Shown: positions 49,206 to 62,444 of the stretch, piece after piece
Layout: every line of letters starts with the position of its first letter
Position numbering within the stretch: position 1 is the first letter of the stretch
Program-made: the position numbers and the translations under genes
DNA from: Stromatinia cepivora
Lineage: Eukaryota; Ascomycota; Leotiomycetes; Helotiales; Sclerotiniaceae
DNA: 64,000 nt
Direction of reading: 5' to 3'
Assembly: GCA_014898415.1 (NCBI GenBank)
Contig: RCTD01000022.1
Span: 1 to 64,000 of the forward strand
The notes under the pieces: generated by a model
What the model was told of the DNA's origin: nothing
The model's database searches: none
The model's input: the letters and a program-made list of their open reading frames with translations, nothing else

Positions 49206-52200
49206 ATGTCGGAATCAAACAATTTTTCGAAGCTCGATCAAAATAATTATGAGTAATGGTTCAGACAAACAAAGATACAATTAAGAGGGAAAAAATGGTT
49301 TTATATAATTAATTAAATATTAAATGAATATATATAGATTATAGGACTCAATATAGTATCTGCCTATGAGATCAATGGTTGTGTATGTTATAATGTCGAG
49401 TTGAAATCGGAATACTTAAAGGACGAAGCGAATATGCTATTGTATATTTGTATAACATTTAATGATAACGATGAAGCTTTTATTGATGAATATTCAATAG
49501 TATATATATTCTGGAGATATTTTAAATCAAAATATATTAGAGTTAGTATAGTCACTGCCAATATATATATAACGATGATTCAGAACTTCAAATTCCAATT
49601 CAATATCTATTCCGATATAATTATTATTGAAGTTTGGAATAAACTGAAAGAATATAAAAGGAAATTAAGAGTTACAAATAAAAATTATCGATCAATATAT
49701 CAAGATATTGTTTTGTTTTTGGTTTTAATATATAATCTTTTAATCGATTATCAAGAAATAATGAATATATTGAATATCCAAATTAGCTTTAATATTGATA
49801 ATAAAATCAAGTATTTATAGGTTAAGGAATTTCGTTTTAAGAATGGATCAAAGCTAGTACAAATTGCAAAAGGATCTAAATATATTTTTCGATGTCAAAA
49901 ATCAGATTTCGAGATTCCAAACAATGTTTGTGATTTGTATTAAAAGGAAAATCATTATATATAAGATTATCTATATTTAATGTGAACCAGTAAACTCTTT
50001 TGTAATTATCTTCGTTATTAAAGGAAAAAAGGATCATCAAATCCGAAGAGGGTTTATTTCAACAAGAAAGATTAAGTATACTCTACTAATAATATTTCTG
50101 AATCAGATTTCGATATTAAGGATATGATAAAGGAAGATTGCAATTTGACAAAAGAAATTATTAATAAGACTTCCCCTAGTAAATAATATACCGATACAAA
50201 CGCTTCTTTACATATATCTAACCAACCTTTATTATTCAGATTAATAAAACTTATTATCAAATAAAGGATAAAGATTAATAAAAGAATAATATATTATCGT
50301 TATTGAGATTTAATGAATATAATATATAAAGATGGTTTTAAGATATTATTTTCAAATATATTATATATACCAAGGCTAGAAATAAATTTGTTGTTAAGAA
50401 AAAGGATTTGCGAAATAGAGTTGCAAAAGGAATTCAATTTTTATTATATATATTTCAAGAAGGATAATAAGAAAATCATTTATACTAAAATGTAAAACAG
50501 AATGTATATAGTTTTATATATAATCAAAGAATATAAAGATATAACTTTCTATTCTAATATATATTAAAATGATCAGAAAAAAGGTTTTTCTTTAAAGATA
50601 ATCGATGATATCAAAAATATCGATAATAAATTGATATTCAAGAAGAAAGAAAAATATTTATTATAATATCAAAGATTCAATTATTTAGATCCAAATAAAA
50701 TCAAGAATCTATACAAGATATCCAATATAACTAAATCAATAAAGGTCTTAATTGAATTAGATATTTACAAAGTATATATATTTACCAAGATAATCAATTA
50801 TATTCCGAAGTAATTGAATCTATACAAATCAAAGAAACTCGAATTTATATATTTCGATATTGCAAAATCATTTCCAAAATCGATTCGAGGAAATCGTTAT
50901 TTTATATTGATCATTAACAATTATACAAAAGTAAATTGGATTATATTATTTAAACAAAAGAATGATATAATTCAAATATTGAAAACTTAGAAAAAGGAAA
51001 TAGAATTAATTATTAAAGAAAAGATTATTGTAATTAGGATTGATAATATATCGAAACTTTTACAAACTATTCATAAATGATTATCGAATATATAATCCGA
51101 AATTATAACAATTGTTTTTTTATATCAAAATAAATCTATAAAACGAAATATAAGAATTATAAAAACAGATATAAAAATAATACTAAAAAAAACTGAATTA
51201 TTATTAGAATTTTGGAACGAAACTGTAAAACATAATATTTATATCAAAAATCGCATTAATATTGGTTTTGATATAAACGAAATAGATCGATCCCTTATAA
51301 AAACTTTTACAAATATAATATCAAATATAGAGATATATAAAATCTAGAAGAACAAATATTATACTTATATCAATCCCCAGATTATTCCGAAAAAACAAAA
51401 ATATAATAAATTGTAGAATATTTCGAGAATCGATATATTCCTAAAATACTCAAAAGTTATAAACAAATATATCAAAATATATTCTTCAAAATTAAATTAT
51501 ACATTTCGATCAAGCAAAGTAATCATAAATAAATCTTATCAAGGAAGAGATTTGGATCTTAAATTAAGAAATTATAAATCAAATCTATAAAGAACAAAGA
51601 ATATAAAACCAAATCGAAAATCTTATAATAAACCAACAACAAACAAAACACCTTCTCCATTTTCAACATCAAATGCAATACCTGTATTATCTTCATTCCA
51701 AACATTTTTTTCAATAGATATTATATCGAATTCAATAATTGTACCAAGTACCTCAATTATCGAATTAAAACCAAATAAATTAGATATATCAATATCAATA
51801 TATAATAAAGATGAAGATAACAATATCCAAAAAACAAATCAAGAATCTTCTTCCAAGGATACTTCAGATATCGAATCCATCATTTCAAAAGATCCAGTCC
51901 AAAAGTCAATTTCTGTAAACCCTGAATTTGTACTGGAAGCAAAATTTAAGATCATCTTAAATTTTACTGATAAACCTATTTCAATAGAATCAAAAAACGA
52001 AGTAAATCCATAATCATCTAAGATCGAACAAAAAGATAAAATGAACCTTGAAAACGAATCCCCAAGATATCTAATATAAAAACGAAAAAGAAATATAGAA
52101 CAAGATCTTGAAAAAGAACAGGAAAACAAGATTATAAAAATATTGATTACAATATCTATACAAATTAAAATTCAAGAAAGTATAAAACACATTATAATTA

Positions 52201-53921
52201 CAATTCCAATTATTTATAAAATGGATTTTTATATCAAAGACAAAATTGTTTCAGATTTCATAATTTCATTAATAAATATAAACAATACAAAAAATGTAGT
52301 ATATCCGGCCAAAAAAATTCTAAAAATCAAAATACTAAAAACTTATAAAGAAACAATATCGGATCGAAAACACTTTGAAAAATGGAAGGAAATTATTCAA
52401 AAGAAAATCATATCTTTGAATCAAAATAATATTTAGGAAGAATATATACTTCCTAAAAAAAGTAATCTAATTTCGATGAAATGGATATTTACAATTAAAA
52501 CCAAAGATAACAAAATAAAACAATTCAAAACAAAATTAGTAACTCGAAAGTTCAATCAAATATTAAGAAAGAATTATAACGAAATATTTATATCAATAAT
52601 GAAACTAGATACACTCAAACTATTCCTAATTATCATCGCAAAGGAAAATTTGGAATACTCACATTTCGATATCAAAAACGCCTTTACCGAATCACACTTG
52701 AAGGAAAAGATCTACCTTGAACTATTCTAAAATATCAAAATCAAAAAGGGATATATACTACAAGCTCTATAAAGTTTATATAAATTAAAGCAAATTAAAA
52801 AGAACTGGAATTTATTATTGAAGAAAAAGCTTTTAGATATAAATTTTGTACAAAATTTGACAAACCCATATCTATATACATCCAAAAACTGTAATATAAT
52901 ATTACTAATATATATCGACGATATCGTTATTGTATTATATACATCATCGCAAATCACTTAGTTCGATAAAAAGCTATCGATCCATTTTAATACCAAGAAT
53001 CTAAAAAAGATTAATAAGATCCTAAATATTAAAATCATTCACAATAGAAAAACATATACATTAATTATAGATCAAGAAAAATATCTTAATACTATACTAA
53101 CCAAATACAATATTACATATAGATAATATCAAACCAAGAAACTATCAATAATAGATTATACCCATCTTCGATCAATAATCAACAATAATGAACTAACAAA
53201 TATAAACGAATATCAATAACAAATAGAAAATATAATTCATCCAATAATATACATCCAATTAGATATAACATTCTCAATTAAAAGACTTTCACAATTTATA
53301 ACAAAACCAATAAAATATTATATTATAGCTTTGAAAAATCTAATATGATATTTATGATCAACAATCAAACAAAAGCTATAATTCAGGCCAAAAAGAATAC
53401 AATCTGATATCTATAAAGAATACAATATACCTGACAATACAATAAAAATATATACAGATATAGATTGAACTAATGATAAATATAACCAGAAAAGTATTTC
53501 AAAGAGAATTGTAATATTCTATAAAGATTCTATATTATAAACTAATAAAAAACAAATATCTATAATTATCTCTAATACAGAATCAGAATATATTGCAATA
53601 ACAATATTCATCAAATAAGAAAGATAGATTGTATAAATATTCAAAAACCTATTCAGATCAAGTTATATTGAAAAAAACAGAAATACAATTCAAATACTTA
53701 ATAACAATCAAAGCACTTTAACTTTAACCAAAAATCCATATTTATATGAACAATCCAAATATATAAATATCAATTATCATTTCATCAAAGACTTAACAGA
53801 AAAGAAGAAAATCGCTATTAGTTATATCAATATATATAATATAATTGCCAACAGAATAACAAAGCCTTATACAAGGATTGCTTTCGAAAAATTCAAAAAA
53901 ATATTAGGATTAGTAACCTAA
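49206..53921 (+). pseudogene. Copia-1 gag-pol polyprotein, single frame with RIP stops
   Basis: 4,716 bp from ATG 49206 to TAA 53919-53921, with no frameshift anywhere. Gag in the first ~220 residues starts 'MSESNNFSKLDQNNYE'. Retropepsin reads 'DTNAS' (DTGAS altered) at 50193-50207, with 'ILYIPRLEINLLL' at 50.36 kb. Integrase core is near 50.85-51.3 kb ('YFDIAKSF', 'VIRIDN', 'NKSIKRNIRI'). An acidic linker spans 51.6-52.1 kb. RT starts near 52.2 kb and reads 'MKWIFTIKTKDNKIKQFKTK' and 'HFDIKNAFTESHL'. The catalytic YIDD is still intact (52911-52922). RNase H is at ~53.4-53.9 kb ('SNTESEYIAIT', 'YININYHFIKDL'). All stops could come from CAA/CAG/CGA/TGG. Full-length for the family. Confidence 0.92.
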
Positions 53922-53953
53922 AAGGATCGAATAGGATATCCTCAATAAAGGAA

Positions 53954-54119
53954 TATTGGAAATAAGACCATTATAGAATTAGAATTGAGGTCACAAGACC
54001 ACAATGATGCACAAACTATATTTAGGGATAACCTCAATTCTACTCCTACTAGAATTATAGATCCTTAGTTCAATCTACATAATCAACAATACTACTACTT
54101 CCTGCACCAAAAGTCAAAA
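53954..54119 (+). repeat. 3' LTR of Copia-1
   Basis: 166 bp, starting TATTGGAAATAAGACC and ending AAAAGTCAAAA, followed by GATCC. Confidence 0.92.
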
Positions 54120-54124
54120 GATCC

Positions 54125-54179
54125 TTAATTTAATTTATATAGTTAACAATACTATTATTTCCTGTACCAAAAGTTAACA
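54125..54179 (+). repeat. Last 55 bp of the 5' LTR of Copia-2
   Basis: Resumes the LTR exactly where 48638 stops, ending AAAAGTTAACA. Confidence 0.92.
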
Positions 54180-54577
54180 GATTATAAGATCTGGTTGTAT
54201 AATAATAATTAGAAAACAAAGTAAATCGAAAAAAGATTAATATAATTAGTAGAGATGAAACAAAATAAAAATCAGAGTTTTTATATAGTATTACTGAAAT
54301 AGAGTTGAAATATGATAATATAATTTATAATTTACAATATTATAGATCAAAATGGAGAACAATCTGTATAATACTGATATAGAATTATAGTAGAAGTGAA
54401 AAGCAAATTTGTATAATTACAAGAAAATATATTACAATATGATTTTACGAATTTTCTTATTATTTTATTTTTATATTTCTTTATTATCTTAAATTTATTT
54501 GTTGTATATTTTTTAAGATTGTTTTAAAAATCCGAAGACTATTTTCGATATTTATCAAACAACAAGAAACTTTTATA

Positions 54578-57500
54578 ATATCAGAATCAAATAATCCTTC
54601 GAAATTCGATCAAAATAATTATAAACAATGATTCAGATAAATGAAGATATAATTGAAAGGGAAAGGATAGTTTTATATAATTAATCAAACATTAGATGAA
54701 TATATATAGATTGCAGGACCCAATATAATATTTGCTTATGAAATAAATGATCATATATATTACAATGTTGAATTGAAAACGGAATATTTAAAGGATAAAG
54801 CGAATATGTTATTATATATTTACACAACATTCAATAATAATAATAAAGCCTTTATTAATGAATATTCAATAGTATATATACTTTGGAGATACTTTAAATC
54901 AAAATATACTAAAATCAATACAATTATAATCAATATGTATATAACGATAATCCAGAACTTCAAATTCCAATTCGATACCTATTCTGATATAATCATTATC
55001 GAAATCTGGAACAAATTGAAAGAATATAAAAGGAAATTAGGAATTGTAAACGAAAGCTATTAATCAGTATATTAAAATATTATCTTATTTTTAGTTTTAA
55101 TATGTAATTTTCCAATCGATTATCAAGGAGTAGTGGATATATTGGATATTCAAATTAATTTTAATATTGATGATAAGATTAAGCATTTGTAGATTAAGGA
55201 ATTTCGTTTTAAGGATGGATCAGAACGAGTGCAAATTGTGAAAAAATCTAGGTACACTTTTCGATATCAAGAATCAGATTTCGAAATCTTAAATAATATT
55301 TATGATTTATATCAAAGGAAAGATTATTATATCTAAGACTATCTGTATTTAATATAAGCCAGTAAATTCCTTCATAATTATTTTTGTTATTAAAGAAAAA
55401 GAGGATTATTGAATTTAAAGAAGATTTATTTTAATAAAAAAGATCAAGTACACTCTATTAATAATATCTTTGAATTAAATTCCGATATTAAAGATATAAT
55501 AAAGGAAAATTGTAATTTGATAAAGGAGATTATTAATAAGGCTTCTTTTAACAAATAATATATTGATATAAATATTTCTTTATATATATTTGATTAATCT
55601 TTATTATTTAGATTAATAAAATTTATTACTAAATGAAGGATAAAGATTGATAAGGGAATGATATATTATTGTTATTAAAGTTTAATAGATATGATATACG
55701 AAGATGATTCTAAAATGCTATTTTCAAATATGTTATATATACCAAAGTTAGGAGTAAACTTATTGTTAGGAAAAAGAATCTGCGAAATAAGGTTGCAAAG
55801 GGAATTCAACTTTCATTATATATATTTCAAAAAGGATAATAAGAAAATTATCTGTATTAGAATACAAAATAGAATATATATGATTTTATATATAACTAAA
55901 GGATATAAGGATATAGCTTTTTGTTCGAATATATATCAAAATGATTAAAAAAAAGGTTTTTCTTTAAAGATAATCGATAGTATCAAAGGTATTAATAACG
56001 AATTAATATTCAAAGAGAAAAAGAGATACCTATTATAATATTAAAGATTTAATTATCTAAATTCAAATAAGATCAAGAATCTATATAAGATATTTAATAT
56101 AACCAAATTAATAAAGATCCCAATTGAATTAGATATCTACAAAATATATATACTCATTAAAATAATCAATTATATTCCGAAGCAATTAAATCTATACAAA
56201 TCAAAGAAATTCGAATTTATATATTTTGATATTACAGGATTATTCTCAAAATCGATTTAAAGGAATCGTTATTTTATATTGATTATTGATAATTATACAA
56301 AAATAAATTAGATTACACTATTTAAACAAAAAAACGATACAATTCAAATATTGAAAACTTAGAAAAAGGAAATAGAATTAATTATTAAAGAAAAGATCAT
56401 TACAATCAAGATTGATAATATATTGGAACTTTTACAAATTATTTATAAATGATTATCAAATATACAATCCGAAATTATAATAATTACTTCCTTATATCAA
56501 AACGGATTTGTAAAATAAAATATAAAGACTACAAAGATAAATATAAAAACAATACTAAAAGAAACTGGATTACTATTAAAATTTTAGGATAAAATTATAA
56601 AATATAATATTTATATCAAAAATTATATTAATATTAATCTTAATATAAATAAAATAGATTGATTCTTTATAAAAGTTTTTATAAATACAATATTAGATAT
56701 AGAAATATACAAAATCTAAAAGAGCAAATATTATATTTATATCAATCCCAAGATTATTTCGAAAGAACAAAGATATAATAAATTATAAAATACTTCGAAA
56801 ATCGATATATTTTTAAAATACTCAAAAGTTATAAACAAATATATCAAAATATATTTTTTAAAATTAAACTATATATTTTGATCAAACAAAATAATCATAA
56901 ATGAATCTTATCAAGAAGAAGATTTGGATCTTAAATTAAGAAATTGTGAATCAGATTTATAAGGAACAAAGAATATAAAGCTAGATCAAAGATTTCGTAA
57001 TAAACCGATAACAAATAAAGCATTTTCTCTATCTTCAATACCAAATACAATATCTATATTATTTTTGTTTCAAATGTTTTCTCTAATAGATATTATATTG
57101 AATTCAATAATTGTATTAAGTATCCTAATTATCGAATTGAAATCAGATAAATTAGATATATCAATATTAATATATAATAAAGATAAAGATAATAATATTT
57201 AGAAAACAAATTAAGAATCTTTTTCCAAAGATATTTCAGATATCGAATCCATTATTCCAAAGATTCCAATTCAAAAATCAACTTCTGCAAATCCTGAATC
57301 TATATTAGAAGCAAAATTTAAGATTGTCTTAAATTTTGTTGAGAAATTTATTTCAATAAAATCAGAAAACGAAATAAATCCATAATTATTTGAGATCGAA
57401 TAAAAGGATACAATAAACCTTGAAGATGAACCCCTAAAATATTTAATACAAAAACAGAAAAAAGATATAAAACAAAATCTTAAAAAAGAATAAGAAAACA

Positions 57501-59293
57501 AAATTATAAAAATATTAATTACGATATCTATATAAACCAAAACTCAAAAAAATATAGAATATATTATAATTACAATCCCAATTATTTATAAAATGAACCT
57601 TTATATCAAAGACAAGATCGCTTCAGATTTCATGATTTCGTTGATAAATATAAATAATATAAAAGGTATAATATATCCGGTTGAAGAAGTTCTGGGAATC
57701 AAAATATTAAGAATTTATAAGAAAGTAATATCGGATCGAAAATACTCTGAAAAATGAAAGGAAGTTATTCAAAAGAAAATTATATCTTTGATTCAAAATA
57801 ATATTTGAGAAGAATATATATTCCCTAAAAAAAGTAATCTGATTTCGATGAAATAAATATTTATAATTAAAATTAAGGATAACAAGATAGAACAATTCAA
57901 AGCAAAATTAGTAATTCGAAGATTCAATTAGATACTAGAAAAAGATTACAATGAAATATTTATATCAATAATAAGGTTAAATATATTCAAATTATTCCTA
58001 ATTATTATCACAAAGGAAAATTTAGAATACTCATATTTCGATATCAAAAATACCTTTATTGAATTACATTTGAAGGAAGAGATCTACTTCGAATCATTCC
58101 AAAATATTAAAATCGAAAAGGAATATATATTACAAACCCTATAAAGTTTATATAATTTGAAGCAAGCTAAAAAGGACTGAAGTTTATTATTAAAGAAAAA
58201 GCTTTTAGACATTAATTTTGTATAAAGTTTGACAGATCTATATCTATATATATCCAAAGATCATAATATAATATTACTAATATATATTAATGATATCGTT
58301 ATTACATTATATACATCATTACAAATCATTTGGTTCGATAAAAAGCTATCGGTCTATTTTAATATCAAGAATCTAAAGGAGATTAATAAGATTTTAAATG
58401 TTAGAATTATTCGTAATAGAAGAATATATATATTAATTATAGATCAAGAAAAATATCTTGATGTTATATTAATCAAATATAGTATTATATATAAACAATA
58501 TCAAATTAAGAAATTATCAATAATGAATTATACTTATCTCTAATTAATAATCGATAATAATAAATTAGTAGATATAAATGAATATCAACAACAAATAAAA
58601 AATATAATTCATTTAATAATATATATTTGATTAAATATAGCATTTTTAATTGAAAGACTTTCACAATTTATAGCAAAACCAGCAAAACATTATATTATAA
58701 CTTTGAAGAATCTGATATAATATTTATAATCAACAATCAAACAGAAGTTATGATTTGGGCTAAAGGGAATACAATCTGATATTTGTAAAGAATATAATAT
58801 ATCTGATAATATAATAAAATTATATACAAATACAAATTGGGTTAATAATAAATATAACTGGAAAAGTGTTTTAGAAAGAATTATGATATTCTATAGAAGC
58901 TTTATATTATAGATTAACCAGAAACAAATGTTTATAATTACCTTTAATACAGAATCAGAATAGATTGCAATAACAATGTTCATCAAATAAAAAAGATGAA
59001 TTGTATAAATACTTAAAGACCTATTCAGATCAAATTATATTAAAAAAAACGAAAATACAGTTCAAATACTTGATAATAATTAGGGTGTTTTAGTTTTAAT
59101 TAAGAATCCATATTTATATGAACAATTCAAATATATAGATATCAATTATCATTTCATCAGAGATTTAACAGAAAAGGAAAAAATCGCAACTAATTATATC
59201 AATATATATAATATAATTGTTGATAGAATGACGAAACTTTGTATAAGGATTGCTTTTGAAAGGTTCAAAAAAATATTAGGATTAGTAGTCTAA
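54578..59293 (+). pseudogene. Copia-2 gag-pol polyprotein, RIP-degraded
   Basis: Also exactly 4,716 bp in a single frame, 54578 to TAA 59291-59293. The start codon is ATA (RIP-changed ATG). RT catalytic motif is YIND (58283-58294; Asp to Asn). Other segments mirror Copia-1, for example 'LYIPKLGVNLLLGKR' at ~55.75 kb, 'NTESE' at ~58.95 kb and 'YEQFKYIDINYHFI' at ~59.13 kb. Equal length despite many substitutions shows that decay was by base change only. Confidence 0.9.
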
Positions 59294-59325
59294 AAGGATC
59301 AAATAGAATATCTTTAATAAAGGAG

Positions 59326-59491
59326 TATTGGAAATGAGGTTATTATAGGATTAGAATTGAAATCATATGATTACAATGGTGTACAGATTATATTTGGGGA
59401 TAACCTTAATTCTATTTCTACTAGAATTATAGATCCTTAGTTCAATCTATATAATCAACAATACTACTACTTCCTGCACCAAAAGTTAACA
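59326..59491 (+). repeat. 3' LTR of Copia-2
   Basis: 166 bp, ends GCACCAAAAGTTAACA, followed by ATATA. Confidence 0.93.
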
Positions 59492-59496
59492 ATATA

Positions 59497-60114
59497 TATA
59501 TATATAATTATGAAAGGATCGAAAATCTATATAAATTTGAAGGAATTTAATTGTATATATATATAACCCGAGTTTCATATAACAGATAAGCTATTATTAT
59601 TAAAACAATATAAAGGTAATATATTTCAAAAACTTATATCTATAATTATTTCAAAAATTATATAAAAGAAAAGTTTAAATATAATAAAAACGAAATATAA
59701 TATCATCTTTATCGATTTCGTTCAATTTGATTGATTTGATCAATTTGATCGATTAATTTAATCGATTTCGGAATTGATCATATTAACCATCCATTATTAT
59801 TATACTATAATTCAATCTTCTTCTTTTTTTTATTAAAACTTTTTCCTTTTAGAAATTCTTTAAATTAAAAAGAATACAAATTAATATTAATTTAATCAAT
59901 TAATAAACGATTTGATCGATTTGATTAATTTATTTATCATTTTGATCAATTTGATTAATTATTTTGGTCAATTTGATCAATTTCCAGTAAATTGATCAAA
60001 TCAATTAAAATGATTAATTTAATTGATTTAAAACTTATAAATCTTTACAAAATCTGGTTTTTGATAAAATAGCAATAAAATAAAAAAGTAAAATATTTGA
60101 GGGTGAACTTTTCT
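59497..60114 (+). other. 3' non-coding region of element E with GATCAA-type repeats
   Basis: No reading frame. 59700-60030 is built of imperfect TTTGATCAATTTGATTAAT-type units, homologous to 20900-21235 of C in reverse. 48411-48527 belongs to the same region on the other side of Copia-2. Confidence 0.6.
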
Positions 60115-60125
60115 GAAGAAGGGAA
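60115..60125 (+). promoter_or_regulatory. Polypurine tract of element E
   Basis: GAAGAAGGGAA three bases before the 3' LTR. Corresponds to the G-run of C and F after RIP (G to A). Confidence 0.7.
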
Positions 60126-60128
60126 TAG

Positions 60129-60410
60129 TATTATAAATCGTGAATTATAAGAGGTTAATTATATAATACTCCTTATCTTTTATATCAATTAATAAATTGA
60201 TCATCTATATATATACATTACAAATCATACGATTTAGTATGGTAAAATAATAATCTTAATAATGCATGTGTATAGCCCCGCAACCCATGAATAGGTATTT
60301 GTGTATATATATCCAATCGCTCTTTACAAATCATAATTCTTCACTTGTAGATTCTAAGGAACATAATTGACCCTGTTTATTCAGCTCTACTACGGCTCTT
60401 GTGCGTCACA
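60129..60410 (+). repeat. 3' LTR of element E
   Basis: 282 bp. The first ~110 bases are RIP-changed. The last ~170 are essentially unmutated and nearly identical to the solo LTR (CTCTACTACGGCTCTTGTGC, then GTCACA). Confidence 0.94.
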
Positions 60411-60415
60411 ATTTG

Positions 60416-62045
60416 TTTTATAATCATTATTAGAATTATCTTTTTCAATTTTATAATCCTTAATTTCAATTTGTATTCCCTGAATAACTTTAATCCTTAT
60501 AAATCTCGAATTCGAATTAGTTTTTATTATTTATCTTTTTTTAAATATAATCTACTTTAATTTATATTCTAATTATTTTATTTGATATTTTGATTATATA
60601 AATTTATAATCTTTAATATCAAAATCTTTTGTGATTTTATAAAATAACAATTGATGAATTGAAAAATCGGTTTCTTTTTTTTGAATTATTATATATATAT
60701 ATTTTCGAAGATTTGATGTTTTTTGAAGGGTTTTCTATAGAATAAAAAATGATTTTATATTCTATTAATATTGAAAATCATTATTTGAAATAGGATTTTG
60801 ATTTAGAATTTCATTATTGTTATTTTTAAATAATAAACGATTTATAAAAGGTTTAATACAATTTTGAGATTATAAATCAGAAATCTTCTATTTAGATTTG
60901 ATATTATAAACTATCAAACTTTCTGTTCTAACTTTCTAATAACAGATAAGAAAACTATATTTTCTAATTATTGAAGAATCTAATAAAGAATCTAGTTTGT
61001 TGAAATAATACTTATAAATATTTTTGAAAAATAAGAATACTAATAAATCTAATAATTATAATATATATAATATATATAACAATAAAAATAGAAGATGAAT
61101 ATTATTTTTAAAATATTCAAATATAAACTTAATAGTTTTATAACTTTTATAACAATTTAATATAAATAATTTAGCTTCTTTAAATCAGAAAAAAATAGTT
61201 TGAAGAATAAAAATCGTTTTCAATCATTCAAATCCTATAATATTTATTATCCATTCATTATTTATAACAATAAACTTTTATTCCTTATATAGAATAAGAT
61301 TTATAAAAAACCATTATTATTATATATATTTTCCTTTGAAAATAACGAATAATTTAAATACCTATTCTATTGCCAAAATACATTCAATAAAAGATATCCA
61401 AATTCTTGAATTAGATTATTTTTTTTAAATAAAACAATATTCTAAACTTCCTATTATTAAACCATTTAAACCCTAATCTTCTATAATACCAATTTCATCT
61501 ATATTCCATCGATTTTTAAACTTAATATATTTAATCGAAAACAAATTAAATTTTTCAAATTATTTATCAATAATTTCACCAATAGTATTTGAAACATATA
61601 CAAAATCGATTCGATATAGTTTTTTGATTCTAATTTCAAGATTTCTTTTCAAAAAATTCTATATCTATTGTTTTCCAAATAAAGAATCATCTTTTCTTAT
61701 TTCGAAAAAGCTTTCATTTATTTCTTTTATTTATTAATGAATAAAATTAATATCTAATAATTCTTATACTAATATTCAATTTATTAATACTCTCTCCTAA
61801 ATCAAAATTATCTTTTGTATATTTTATATATCATTTTTATGAAATAAATAATTATCTATTTGATTTTGAAATATAATATAAAGAATACTATATTCCGAAC
61901 TAACCCGATATATAATTAACTCATTTATAATTATACCAAAGATCATAATAATATCATTTACGATATAAGTATTCGTTATATTATAAATAATAATATATTC
62001 AATTTTCAGATCGATTGATTGAATGATTTTTGAATGATTAAAGAT
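60416..62045 (-). pseudogene. RIP-degraded Fot1/pogo-type transposase
   Basis: On the - strand a frame reads 'RWNIDEIGIIED*GLNGLI' at ~61.5 kb, with the first catalytic Asp kept. It continues with 'FIECILAIE' and 'VIFKGKYI***WFFINLILYK', then 'LFILNCYKSY' at ~61.14 kb. That last block is where the family has 'LLILDGHGSH'; its Asp is now Asn. 'FEYFKNNIHLLFLL' follows. These blocks are characteristic of the DDE_1 transposases of Fot1/pogo elements. The C-terminal part continues toward 60.42 kb and the last ~80 bp lie left of E (40382-40461). The N-terminal DNA-binding part (61.7-62.05 kb) is too eroded to read. Non-functional. Confidence 0.85.
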
Positions 62046-62084
62046 TTAATGAAAGAGATTGTTTAAAATGAGATGGTTTTTTAA

Positions 62085-62128
62085 GGTAGCCCAAAAGAGG
62101 GGGTGGTCCGAAAGTGGGGTATTAGACT
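62085..62128. repeat. Right terminal inverted repeat of the Fot1-like element
   Basis: 44 bp, reverse complement of 40338-40381 at 38 of 44 positions. Followed by TA (62129-62130). Confidence 0.9.
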
Positions 62129-62130
62129 TA

Positions 62131-62292
62131 ATAAATATAATTTAATTTTAGTTTGATATTTAAATTCTTCAATTAATTCTATTATTATTTCTTTTTTTAA
62201 ATTCCAAAATATCTTTAATATTGATCGATTTCGGGGTGATGATTATATTGCTTTTTTTATATGATCACCATCCCCTTATCAAAAGTGATCAT
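62131..62292. other. AT-rich spacer with an imperfect GGGGTGATGATTATAT hairpin
   Basis: No gene. 62234-62249 can pair imperfectly with ATATGATCACCATCCCC (62259-62275) across a T-rich loop. The right arm resembles the 77-bp repeat unit. Confidence 0.4.
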
Positions 62293-62366
62293 CACCCCCT
62301 GTCAAAAATGGTTACCACCAGTGGTGACCACCAAAATTTTCATTATAATAATTAGGATTTCTAATC
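62293..62366. repeat. Third copy of the GC-richer 77-bp repeat
   Basis: CACCCCCTGTCAAAAATGG, then a near-palindrome GGTTACCACCAGTGGTGACC and the AAAATTTTCATTATAATAAT tail, as at 40255-40329. Confidence 0.6.
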
Positions 62367-62444
62367 CTAACCTCAATATCCCTATAATAGTTCAATCCAG
62401 TTCAATCCAATTCTCACCTCCTCCGATCTCTAGTGTATTAAGAA

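Larger units (their letters stand above)
48639..54119 (+). mobile_element. Copia-1: Ty1/copia retrotransposon inserted in the 5' LTR of Copia-2
   Basis: 166-bp LTRs (48639-48804, 53954-54119) with TGTT...AACA-type ends. Exact duplication GATCC (48634-48638, 54120-54124). 5,481 bp, within 3 bp of Copia-2. Same family nested in itself. Single polyprotein frame. Confidence 0.94.
48528..59491 (+). mobile_element. Copia-2: Ty1/copia retrotransposon inserted in E, split by Copia-1
   Basis: Duplication ATATA on both sides (48523-48527 and 59492-59496). Its 5' LTR is in two parts, 48528-48638 (111 bp) and 54125-54179 (55 bp), together 166 bp like the 3' LTR 59326-59491. Without Copia-1 and its duplication it is 5,478 bp. 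More RIP-mutated than Copia-1. Confidence 0.93.
40462..60410 (+). mobile_element. Element E: chromovirus of the C family, inserted in the Fot1-like element
   Basis: 282-bp LTRs start TGTCACGAATCG and end GTGCGTCACA. The exact duplication ATTTG lies at 40457-40461 and 60411-60415. Removing F, the solo LTR and the Copia pair leaves 7,017 bp, close to C (7,048). Coding sense is +. The outer halves of both LTRs are unmutated, the rest RIP-changed. Confidence 0.94.
40338..62128 (-). mobile_element. Fot1/pogo-like Tc1-mariner DNA transposon split by element E
   Basis: Terminal inverted repeats AGTCTAATACCCCACTTTCGG... at both ends, flanked by TA (40336-40337 and 62129-62130), the duplication made by Tc1/mariner transposases. 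Deleting E and one ATTTG leaves 1,837 bp, the size of Fot1-type elements. A transposase relic is read on the - strand. Interior strongly RIP-mutated, inverted repeats intact. Confidence 0.9.

Noticed and set aside
51623..52129. Minus-strand ORFs of 66 and 96 codons
   Set aside because: Opposite the acidic linker of the Copia-1 polyprotein, whose frame is continuous on +. They are long only because RIP removed G from the + strand there.
48528..59491. Copia array as a tandem made by unequal recombination (three LTRs in a row)
   Set aside because: The exact GATCC duplication and the complementary split of the 5' LTR show a nested insertion instead.
20511..60410. E read as a minus-strand element, because of the C-run next to an LTR
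   Set aside because: RT, RNase H, integrase and chromodomain of E read on +. The C-runs in C and F are complements of polypurine tracts of minus-strand elements.
1..62300. Mitochondrial or bacterial (low-GC) origin of the window
   Set aside because: Nested LTR elements with target-site duplications, RIP-type stops and a GC-normal border with a spliced gene indicate nuclear fungal DNA.
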